A stretch of DNA of 20,849 bases, from NCBI GenBank assembly GCA_021802085.1, contig JAKAAZ010000037.1:1-20849 (forward strand), given 5' to 3'. Both the position numbers and the translations under genes were made by a program. Source of the stretch: Acidobacteriota bacterium (GTDB lineage Bacteria > Acidobacteriota > Terriglobia > Terriglobales > Acidobacteriaceae). Shown in pieces: positions 1 through 7,493 of the stretch (position 1 is the first letter of the stretch; every line of letters starts with the position of its first letter). Below the pieces are notes generated by a model that searched no databases, was not told where the DNA came from, and saw only the letters and a program-made list of their open reading frames with translations.

Positions 1-2744
1 TCCTTGGTGTCCACGTTCTTTTTTCGCACATCTTCGGTAATCTCGATTTTCTTCTCGCGATCGAAGAGCTGAATTTCCGTCGCGATCTGACGGGTATTCG
101 TATCCGTGCTTTCCATGCGCGCCACCAAACCATAGGGCGTGCGCGTTACGGAAACAAGATGACCATTGTTTGCAGGATGGATTTGCAGGTCGGGTTGCGG
201 CGATAGCACGCGATAGTCAAGCAGTCTATTAGGAGCCTTGTCGCCGCCTGTCACATAAAGATATTGGCCAAAGCGATAGGGACTTTTCTGGTCCACTAGT
301 TCACGCTGCAACTGCTTGTCGTAAATGCCGCGCACCGCGCCGGTAACGGGGTCGAGCTCTATCCGATAGTACGGACTTTCGAGCGTCGTGGTTTGAGCAA
401 TTGCAGCGGGAACTATGGACTTCTTAGCATGACGCAACTGGAAGACCTTGTACCCAACAGCAGGTATGTCCTGCGCTACAAACCGCACATGCTGGAAATG
501 GTTGCCACCTCTCAGCACTTCCACAGGAACAACCCGATCCGTGGATGGATCGACGATCTCCCGATCGTTGGCAAGGTCGAGCGAAACCAGTCCGGTTCGG
601 GCCCAATTCAAGGTATTGAAGACGATCAGGCTGCCACGGCCGGCGGAGATCGAATTGGCGATGCTGGCCATGCTGTTACCCATCACAAAGCGGCCGAGTT
701 CCTGCGCCTTCATCGCGTACAGGTTCTTTACCTCCAACTGCCGGACGGCTTCCCTGCTGGTGGGATCGGATATGCTGTTGTGCGACGTCCAGGTGTGCTC
801 ATCCATCAGCACCATGTCGGTCCACATCCGGTCCAGGTCCTTCTTGTCCGCTGCAAGATGCGGATTGACCAGGGATGTCAGCGTGGCCAGCTTTTCAGCC
901 GATGGTCCACGGCTTTCATTCTGGCGCTCCATGGCCGCGTAATAGGCGTCCGAAGCAATGCCGTCTTCCCAATAAGGGCCGCCATCTCCGCTCACGGTCG
1001 GAATGTCCTGGCCAAACTGCTGTGCGATGTTTTTGAGTGCATCGTGGAAACCCGAGTACTGCAACTTTGGATAGGCGTACTCGCTGTTCCACTGTTGCGC
1101 CAGTTCCGCCTGCTGCGGAAATAAGTCGGTGTTTTCTGGCTGCGTGCCAAACAGGATGGTCGCATTGGCGCGGTAACTGGGATGCTCGTACATCTGCAGG
1201 AACAAAGGAAGGGTGTCATGAACCGCGGAGAGTAAGGGGGGTAGTCCGAACATATGCATCGTCTGCGCATAGCCTCGCGAGTACCAAAACAGTACCTTCT
1301 GACCGTCCGGACCTTCCCACCAGAACGGAGAGTCCTCGTCCAGGCGCCCCTGCGGTAGTACAGGCGCCCGAACATTATGGTAATTGCTGCCCGCGAGGAA
1401 ATACTTGATTCCTGCCGCAGCCAGGATCGAGGCATAGGACCAGGAGTATGAGGGAACGTCTGTGATGTTGGCGTAATTGAAGGGCGTGCCATGCGCGCGG
1501 CTGAAGTTGGCGCTGGCGTAGAGGGAGCGGATTAGCGTTTCGGCCGTCGAAAAGCCGGTGAGCAGATTGGCATATTGCGCAGGAACAAATAGCTGCTGCT
1601 TCTGCATGGCCGCGATTGCGCGCCGTTGTTCCGCGGGCGTGCGCGTCTTCATATACTGCGCCAGGTCCCATTCCCCGTCCATGCTGAAGCGAAAGTCGGG
1701 ATGCTGCGCGGTCAGGTCCATCGCTTCATCCATCACTCGGCTTTGGATGGCCGCAACCTTGGCCTGATAGTCCGAATAGCCCACATCGAGGTGGATGTGC
1801 GGAACCAGGAACAAGGTCCACTTTTTCTGCGGATCGATGAATTGTTGCGCGTGCTGCGTGTGCCCGGCGACATTCCACCGAAGCTGCGCTTCGGTATGCG
1901 CCGGAAATTCCGGAATAGAGAAGGCAAGCTTTTCCTCGCCGAAATCCTGGCTGCCTTGCAGCGCCTGACGATAGTGTTTGCCCGCGATGGCGAGATCCAC
2001 TCTGCTTCCCGGCTTCACCCGTTCGCCGTGGCGGAGAAAGACATCGACCGTCTCTTCAAGTTGGCCTTGCTGCTGTTGGAAAAAGACGGTCGGGATAATC
2101 TGCGCGGAAGATTCCCGAGAAGAGAAGGCTTCTGCGTCCCGGTCAAGCTCGATCGCGTCGTAGGTCAGACCGGCATCGGGCACAGCTGTGTCCGCTTCCT
2201 CGATTGCCTGCAACGTGATTGTGTTTGCTCTCGAGTGCAGATACTTGCCAGGAAATGTAAATGTGACGTCATCATACGAATAGGCGGGATCGAAGGCGTC
2301 AGCCAGGGTTCTATTCCTGGGGTCGAGCTTGGGCTGTAGATAGAACATTCCATGCTTGCCATTGATGCTGACCCGCAATGCCGGCACACTTGCGGTCTCG
2401 ATCAGCACAGCAATATGCAACTGGTATGCTGCCGCGGGAGCATGGGCCAGAGAAAAGGTGATTGTCCGCGGGGCCGCAGCATCGTTCGCAGGATGTGCGC
2501 CCGCAGCCGAAACGAGCTTGGCCGGCTGCGCGGCGTACCAGTCTTTCGCGGGACTGCTCTCTCCGGCGATGAAGTTGACCGGCTGGTGCGGCGTTCCTCC
2601 GGCAAACTCGGCGGAGGAGCGGTCGAAAGTTCCAATGGTAAAAACCGCGCTGGAATCTTTGGCTTGGGCTTGGGTCAGGGTCGCGCAAACAACCGGCAGG
2701 GCAAGAAGGATGGATCCGCACAGGACTGCTGTTTTCAATTTCAT
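1..2744 (-). CDS. Secreted GH38 alpha-mannosidase-like glycoside hydrolase, C-terminus beyond window
   Basis: An open frame of about 914 codons runs off the left edge with no stop. The ATG at 2744 follows GAGG with a 5-base spacer. Residues 1-28 form a signal peptide ending in AQA, so the product is exported. Residues about 95-202 resemble the ligand-binding beta-sandwich (domain III) of family 4 polysaccharide lyases: a VSINGK strand, then a GKYL...NTITL strand and a closing YDAIELD. From about residue 310 the chain looks like the GH38 catalytic barrel: VPHIHLDVGYSD (316-324) fits the metal-binding HxHxD motif, ITDVPSYSW (427-435) holds the candidate nucleophile D429, and FWWEGPDGQ follows. 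GH38 enzymes are zinc-dependent retaining alpha-mannosidases; the exact substrate here is unknown. The missing part would carry the rest of the C-terminal beta domains. It lies 133 bp after nuoN, on the same strand, but is probably a separate function. Confidence 0.72.
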   Translation of the reverse strand, partial: MKLKTAVLCGSILLALPVVCATLTQAQAKDSSAVFTIGTFDRSSAEFAGGTPHQPVNFIAGESSPAKDWYAAQPAKLVSAAGAHPANDAAAPRTITFSLAHAPAAAYQLHIAVLIETASVPALRVSINGKHGMFYLQPKLDPRNRTLADAFDPAYSYDDVTFTFPGKYLHSRANTITLQAIEEADTAVPDAGLTYDAIELDRDAEAFSSRESSAQIIPTVFFQQQQGQLEETVDVFLRHGERVKPGSRVDLAIAGKHYRQALQGSQDFGEEKLAFSIPEFPAHTEAQLRWNVAGHTQHAQQFIDPQKKWTLFLVPHIHLDVGYSDYQAKVAAIQSRVMDEAMDLTAQHPDFRFSMDGEWDLAQYMKTRTPAEQRRAIAAMQKQQLFVPAQYANLLTGFSTAETLIRSLYASANFSRAHGTPFNYANITDVPSYSWSYASILAAAGIKYFLAGSNYHNVRAPVLPQGRLDEDSPFWWEGPDGQKVLFWYSRGYAQTMHMFGLPPLLSAVHDTLPLFLQMYEHPSYRANATILFGTQPENTDLFPQQAELAQQWNSEYAYPKLQYSGFHDALKNIAQQFGQDIPTVSGDGGPYWEDGIASDAYYAAMERQNESRGPSAEKLATLTSLVNPHLAADKKDLDRMWTDMVLMDEHTWTSHNSISDPTSREAVRQLEVKNLYAMKAQELGRFVMGNSMASIANSISAGRGSLIVFNTLNWARTGLVSLDLANDREIVDPSTDRVVPVEVLRGGNHFQHVRFVAQDIPAVGYKVFQLRHAKKSIVPAAIAQTTTLESPYYRIELDPVTGAVRGIYDKQLQRELVDQKSPYRFGQYLYVTGGDKAPNRLLDYRVLSPQPDLQIHPANNGHLVSVTRTPYGLVARMESTDTNTRQIATEIQLFDREKKIEITEDVRKKNVDTK

Positions 2745-2830
2745 GGTCGCCTCGTAATACTTTCGCTGAACTCTTTCGCGCTCGGCAGGGAACAGGATGG
2801 CTCACCGCAGAGCGTGAATGCCGTGCCGGG

Positions 2831-2854
2831 CCAGAGCACCGCTCCGTGCTGTGG
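2831..2854 (-). terminator. Hairpin after nuoN, possible weak end-of-operon signal
   Basis: CCAGAGCAC (2831-2839) and GTGCTGTGG (2846-2854) form a 9-bp inverted repeat with one mismatch and a 6-base loop, 24 bases past the nuoN stop. No T-run follows on the minus strand, so it is not a classical intrinsic terminator. It could stabilise the nuo mRNA 3' end or mark its border with the glycosidase gene. Confidence 0.3.
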
Positions 2855-2877
2855 AAAGGCGCGATGCTGGCGGCGAA

Positions 2878-4401
2878 TCAGATACCGGAGGCGCGAATCG
2901 CTGCGTGGATCCATTCCAGCAGCAGATGCGGCGCGCACCCGAGGATCACGATTCCGGCTGCGAGCAGAATGATACCAGCCTGGCTCAGGAACGGCGTCCT
3001 GATTGTAGCCGCTTGGGCGGATGCATTGGCAACTTCGGCAGCAGGATTGGCGACGTAGATTCGTTTGAGGACTTGCAGGTAGTAGTAGAGCGACACCGCG
3101 CTCATCGCGATGGCGAGAACGATCAGCCAAAGCAGACCGGGTCCAGAATCGAGCACGGAGACGAAGAGGTAGAACTTTCCGAAGAATCCGGCCAGCGGTG
3201 GAATTCCCGCAAGAGAAAGAAGAAAGATAAACATGCAGGCGGAGAGGACGGGGGACAGGCGGCTGAGTCCGTCAAAGTCGGAAAGACGGTCGCCTCCCGT
3301 TCGCTGCTCGACGATGGCGACGACGCCGAAGGCGCCCAGGGTGGCGAGCGCGTAGGTCACGACATAGTAGAGAAGCGCGGCCAGGCTCTGCTGCGTGTGG
3401 GCAACAAGCGCGAGCAGCATGTAGCCGGCGTGGGCGATCGCGGAGTAGGCCAGCAGGCGTCGCACGTGACTCTGGACGATGGCGACGAGATTTCCCAGCA
3501 CCATGGAGAGCGCGGCAACGATGGCCAGCACCGCTACCCAGCCGGGTACGAAGTGCAGCCAGCGCGCGCTGCCTTCCGCGCCGGCAAAGCCGACCACCAT
3601 GACCTGAAAGAAGATGAAAAAGCTGGCAACCTTGGAGCCGGACGCGATGAACGCGGCGCTGGGCGCGGGCGCGCCCTGATAGACATCGGGCGCCCAGAAA
3701 TGGAACGGGAAGGCTGCAACTTTAAAGCCGAACCCAATCACCGTGGTGACGATGGCGATGGCCAGGAGCGGGTTGAGGTGTGGGTTGCTCGCATAGGCCG
3801 CGTGGATTGCGTCGGCGATGCGGGGCAGGCTGGTCGAATTCGAGAAGCCATAGAGCAGGCTGAATCCAAACAGCAGGAATGCGGCGGACATTCCGCCAAA
3901 GAGAAAATACTTCAGCGCGGCTTCTGAGGATTGTGCGCTGGATTTGTCAAAGGCGGTGAGGATGTAGAGCGACAGACTCAACAATTCCAAAGAGATGAAA
4001 ATGACCAGAAGGTCCTGCGAGCCAACCAGGAACATCATGCCTGCCGTTGCAATCAGGATCAGCAGGACGAACTCGCCAATGTGCTCCGTAAAGGTGGAAC
4101 CGGCGGAGATGAGAAGGGTGGAGATGGCCACGGCGAGCAGCGCAATCTGCACAAGATGCGTGAGTGGATTCGCCAGAAGCATTCCGTTGAGCAGGCTCGC
4201 TTGTTCCGGCGAGTGCAGGAGGCGAAGGATCGCACCCGCGCAGCCGAGCGAACCGAGAATGGCTGCGATGGTGAAGCGGAGACGGGTGCTGCTGGCGCGC
4301 AAGAACAGAAGATCGACGGCTAACGCGATCAGCGCCGTCACGACCACGATGACTTCCGGCAGCGCGAACTGGAACAATTGCGCGTAGTTGGTCGCGTTCA
4401 T
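2878..4401 (-). CDS. nuoN: NADH-quinone oxidoreductase-type complex I subunit N
   Basis: A 507-residue polytopic membrane protein of the Mrp-antiporter-like family, the proton-pumping subunit closest to the membrane-arm base (NuoN/ND2). The expected buried charges are present: E139 in ISLELLSLSLY, K227 in GFGFKVAAFPFHFWAPDVY, K257 in IASGSKVASF and K409 in AGFFGKFYLF. The FHFWAPDVYQGAP motif separates NuoN from NuoM and NuoL. The length is normal for the family. The ATG at 4401 overlaps the preceding nuoM stop by four bases (ATGA), which points to translational coupling. It is the last gene of the complex I operon and is followed by 133 bp of non-coding sequence. Nothing suggests inactivation. 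Confidence 0.96.
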   Translation of the reverse strand: MNATNYAQLFQFALPEVIVVVTALIALAVDLLFLRASSTRLRFTIAAILGSLGCAGAILRLLHSPEQASLLNGMLLANPLTHLVQIALLAVAISTLLISAGSTFTEHIGEFVLLILIATAGMMFLVGSQDLLVIFISLELLSLSLYILTAFDKSSAQSSEAALKYFLFGGMSAAFLLFGFSLLYGFSNSTSLPRIADAIHAAYASNPHLNPLLAIAIVTTVIGFGFKVAAFPFHFWAPDVYQGAPAPSAAFIASGSKVASFFIFFQVMVVGFAGAEGSARWLHFVPGWVAVLAIVAALSMVLGNLVAIVQSHVRRLLAYSAIAHAGYMLLALVAHTQQSLAALLYYVVTYALATLGAFGVVAIVEQRTGGDRLSDFDGLSRLSPVLSACMFIFLLSLAGIPPLAGFFGKFYLFVSVLDSGPGLLWLIVLAIAMSAVSLYYYLQVLKRIYVANPAAEVANASAQAATIRTPFLSQAGIILLAAGIVILGCAPHLLLEWIHAAIRASGI

Positions 4402-5909
4402 CGCCAGCCTCCCTGGTGGAGGCCGGCAAACAGCGGGGAATTCAGCGCGGGGACAATCACGTTGAGGAGTAGCTGGGGATAGATGCCGACGACGACGCTG
4501 GCGGCGATCAAAAGGACCGCGCCAAGGCGTTCGGGGATTGAGATGGGGGGCATGGGAGGATGCGGTGGAATGGCTTCATGGCCAACTTCCGCAAAGAATG
4601 CTTTTTGCATCGCGCGCCAGATATATGCGACCCCGGCCACGAGGCCGAAGCCGACGAAAATTGTGACGATGGGAAATGCGCGCCAGACGCCGATGACGAT
4701 CATCAACTCCGCGACGAAGCCGCTGAATCCCGGCAGCCCCATGCTGGCCATGCCGGCCACAACAAAGGTGACGGCGGCAAAGGGAATGGCTTTGTTCAGG
4801 TTCATTGGGCCGAGGGTTGCGAGGTCGCGGGTGTGGGTGCGGTCATACACCATGCGTCCGACCACGGCGAAGAGCAGGCCGGCGAGAATTCCATGCGAGA
4901 ACATCTGCACTACCGCGCCGGAAAGGCCGATCTGGTTCAACGTCATAAGGCCGAGCAGGATGAAGCCCATGTGGCTGACGCTGGAATAGCCGATGACGAA
5001 TTTGAAGTCTTTCTGCACCAGCGCAACCAGCGCACCATACACGATGCCGATGACCGCGAGCAAGGCGAAAACATCGCGCCAGGAACCCAGGCCGAGTATG
5101 TGGAAGCCCCACGGAGCGAGGCCGAGAGGGAACAGCGTCATGGCGACGCGGAGGCAGCCGTAGGCGCCGAGCTTCATTACCACGCCGGCGAGCAGCATGG
5201 AGGCCGCAGTGGGGGCGGCGACGTGGCCAGTGGGGGCCCAGGTGTGGAAGGGCCACAGGCCGGCAAGAATCGCGAAGCCGACAAATACCAGCGGGAAGGC
5301 CCAGATCTGAAAATGAGCGGGGAATGGAAAGCCGGCGAGGTCGCCGAGCGCCATGCTTTTCGCTCCAGCCACGACGTACGCGGCGATGAGCCCAATCAAC
5401 ACCATGGCGCTGCCGATGAAGGAGTAGAGCACGAGCTTCATGGCGCCGTACTCGCGGCGCGTCGAACCCCAGATGGCGATCAGAAAATATTTGGGGATGA
5501 TGACGATTTCGTAAAACACGAAGAGAAGAAACAGATCGTAGCTGAGGAAGACGCCGTATACAGCGCCGATTAGCAGCAGATAGAAGGCAAAAAATTCCTT
5601 GGCGCGATGTTCGATGTTCCAGGAAAAAAGAATGCCGGTGACGGCGATGATGCCCGTCAGCAAGAGCAGGACAATGCTGATGCCGTCCGCGGCAAGGTGA
5701 TAGCGGATGCCGAGCGACGGGACCCAGGATGCGTCGGTGACGGTCAGCATTTCTCCGCTGCGGTGTTCGAGGAAATAGGTCAGCGTGATCGCAAACGCGA
5801 CTACGGCCGCGAGCAGCGCGAGAACGCGCGCGGCTGCGGCGTTACCTTTCGGCAGCAGCAGGAGCAGGAGCGCTCCGAGAAACGAGATGTAGATCGTCCA
5901 TGCCAACAT
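4398..5909 (-). CDS. nuoM: Complex I subunit M, second copy (divergent NuoM lacking the TM7 lysine)
   Basis: A 503-residue antiporter-like subunit. The ATG at 5909 is preferred over a TTG two codons upstream. NuoM signatures are clear: PFHTWAPTGHVAAPTAASM (220-238) and GLPGFSGFVAE (391-401). Conserved charges retained are E134 (FYEIVIIPKYF), K246 (VVMKLGAYG) and E401. The TM7 lysine, which in the other NuoM lies in FAVKVP, is replaced here: the aligned segment is FAILAG with L215. From memory, this AGLWPFHTW type is a recognised NuoM subclass rather than a damaged gene. It diverges strongly from the neighbouring NuoM, so it is not a recent tandem copy. It lies 27 bp after nuoM1 and overlaps nuoN by four bases. 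It is inferred to be the fourth pump of the membrane arm. Confidence 0.93.
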   Translation of the reverse strand: MLAWTIYISFLGALLLLLLPKGNAAAARVLALLAAVVAFAITLTYFLEHRSGEMLTVTDASWVPSLGIRYHLAADGISIVLLLLTGIIAVTGILFSWNIEHRAKEFFAFYLLLIGAVYGVFLSYDLFLLFVFYEIVIIPKYFLIAIWGSTRREYGAMKLVLYSFIGSAMVLIGLIAAYVVAGAKSMALGDLAGFPFPAHFQIWAFPLVFVGFAILAGLWPFHTWAPTGHVAAPTAASMLLAGVVMKLGAYGCLRVAMTLFPLGLAPWGFHILGLGSWRDVFALLAVIGIVYGALVALVQKDFKFVIGYSSVSHMGFILLGLMTLNQIGLSGAVVQMFSHGILAGLLFAVVGRMVYDRTHTRDLATLGPMNLNKAIPFAAVTFVVAGMASMGLPGFSGFVAELMIVIGVWRAFPIVTIFVGFGLVAGVAYIWRAMQKAFFAEVGHEAIPPHPPMPPISIPERLGAVLLIAASVVVGIYPQLLLNVIVPALNSPLFAGLHQGGWR

Positions 5910-5936
5910 AATCAAAATGCCAAGTTCATCGTGCCA

Positions 5937-7493
5937 CTAAAACTTTAGTTGTTGCACCAGCTGGATCACCGTGTTGTTGACGAATCCAAGCACAAGCTGG
6001 GGATACAGGCCTATCACGAACATCAATGCAATTGCGGGCGCGAGCGACAGCCGCTCGACCGTTGTGAGATCGGGCAGCGTGGCCCATGTTTCGTTGAGGG
6101 GGCCGGAGAACACGCGCTGCAGAATTCCAAGAATGAAAATTGCCGTGACCAGAAGGCCGAGTACGGAGAGGGACGTGGCCCAGGTGACCAGAGGAAACGA
6201 TCCTTTGAAGATCAAAAACTCTCCGACGAAGCCGTTCAGTCCTGGCAGGCCTAAGGACGAGAACAGGGCGATGCCCATCAGACCCGTAAAGACTGGAATC
6301 ACTTTGCGCAGGCCGCCAAAGTCGTTCAGCCCGCGCAGGCCGCCGGTCCTTTTTTCCAGCATGGCGACGAACCAGAACAATGTTGCGGCGGTCAGCGCAT
6401 GATTGAATATCTGCAAGAAGACGCCATTCATGGCCGCATATTTTTCCGCAGTCAGGGCCGCGTCTCCGCCGGTGAATTTCACCACCGCGAAGATGCCCAG
6501 CAGGCAGTAGCCGAGGTGGTTGATGGAGGAGTAGGCGAAGATGCGCTTCAGGTCCTTCTGCGCCAGCGCGGCGTAGGCGGAAAGGACGACAGTCGCCACG
6601 GCGAGCCATAACAGCGGCGTCAGCACCGCTTGCATTTGCGCGCCGAAGATGGGCAGCAGAATGCGAAGGAAGCCGTAGAGTCCCATCTTCGACATCGCGC
6701 CGGTCAAGAGAATCGTCGTGCCGGTGGGCGCTTCGGTGTAGGCGGAAGGCAGCCATGTGTGGAAGGGAACCAGCGGCACTTTGACGGCGAAGCCGAGGAA
6801 CGCTCCTGCAAAGATAATGAGCGCGACGTGGTGGGGTGAGAAGCGGTGCCAACCGAGTTTCGCGATCACGGCGGGCATTAGGTGGCCGCTCTGCGCGAGT
6901 TGAGCCAGGTCGATGAAGTCGAATTTTCCTGTCGCCAGGAAGATGGCGAGGAATGCGAGCAGCAAGGCAATGCTGCCGACCATGGTGTAGACCAGGAATT
7001 GCGTGGCTGCGGCGGTGCTGCGCGGGCCGCCCCACAGCTTGATGAGAAAGAATGCGGGGATGAGGCTGAGTTCCCAAAAAATAAACCAATGGAAAAAGTT
7101 GAGGGCCGTGAAGGTGCCGAACAGACAGGTCTGGAGCAGCAGCATCAGAGAAAAATACAGCCCCACGCGTTCCTGAATCTGCCACGATGCCAGCATCCCA
7201 ATGGGAACAACGATGCAGGTCAACAACAGCATCAGGAGTCCGAGGCCGTCGATGCCGACGTGATATTCGACGCCGAGCGCGGCAATCCACGGAATCTGCT
7301 GTTGAAATTGAAGTACTCCCGAAGCGGAGTCGAAGCGGCACCACAGAAGGAGGGTCAGAGCGAGCGCAAGGAAACTGAAGCCCAGCGCCAGCCAGCGGGC
7401 GAGAGCCTTGTTTCGGCTGCCCACTCCAAGCACCACAAGTGCGCCGGCAACGGGCAGGGCGGTCAGCACGGTGAGCCACGGAAAAGCGTTCAT
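5937..7493 (-). CDS. nuoM: Complex I subunit M, first copy (canonical NuoM charges)
   Basis: A 518-residue antiporter-like proton-pumping subunit. The start chosen is the ATG at 7493 (MNAFPWLT), which makes a four-base ATGA overlap with the nuoL stop; the frame is open a little further upstream (7508), but that would overlap nuoL by 19 bases. All the family's functional charges are present: E141 in FWELSLIPAFF, K238 in FAVKVPLVPFHTWLP, K269 in GAMSKMGLYG and E425 in GFVGEFLIFK. The AYTEAPTG motif follows the HTWLP segment. About 14 hydrophobic segments span the chain. By sequence this is the standard NuoM, while the next gene encodes a second, more divergent one; having both gives four pumping subunits in the operon. 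Confidence 0.95.
   Translation of the reverse strand: MNAFPWLTVLTALPVAGALVVLGVGSRNKALARWLALGFSFLALALTLLLWCRFDSASGVLQFQQQIPWIAALGVEYHVGIDGLGLLMLLLTCIVVPIGMLASWQIQERVGLYFSLMLLLQTCLFGTFTALNFFHWFIFWELSLIPAFFLIKLWGGPRSTAAATQFLVYTMVGSIALLLAFLAIFLATGKFDFIDLAQLAQSGHLMPAVIAKLGWHRFSPHHVALIIFAGAFLGFAVKVPLVPFHTWLPSAYTEAPTGTTILLTGAMSKMGLYGFLRILLPIFGAQMQAVLTPLLWLAVATVVLSAYAALAQKDLKRIFAYSSINHLGYCLLGIFAVVKFTGGDAALTAEKYAAMNGVFLQIFNHALTAATLFWFVAMLEKRTGGLRGLNDFGGLRKVIPVFTGLMGIALFSSLGLPGLNGFVGEFLIFKGSFPLVTWATSLSVLGLLVTAIFILGILQRVFSGPLNETWATLPDLTTVERLSLAPAIALMFVIGLYPQLVLGFVNNTVIQLVQQLKF

Noticed and set aside
393..2339. Several plus-strand open frames in the first 2.4 kb
   Set aside because: The minus strand is continuously open from 2744 to the edge and encodes a coherent GH38-like protein with a signal peptide.
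2818..3927. Long plus-strand open frame opposite nuoN, with similar ones at 4560-5573, 7694-8683 and 8702-9556
   Set aside because: All are Gly/Asp/Glu/His-rich mirror frames of membrane-protein genes with no family resemblance.
4398..7493. The two nuoM genes as an assembly or recent tandem duplication
   Set aside because: The proteins are far apart in sequence and differ in key motifs, so they are old paralogues.
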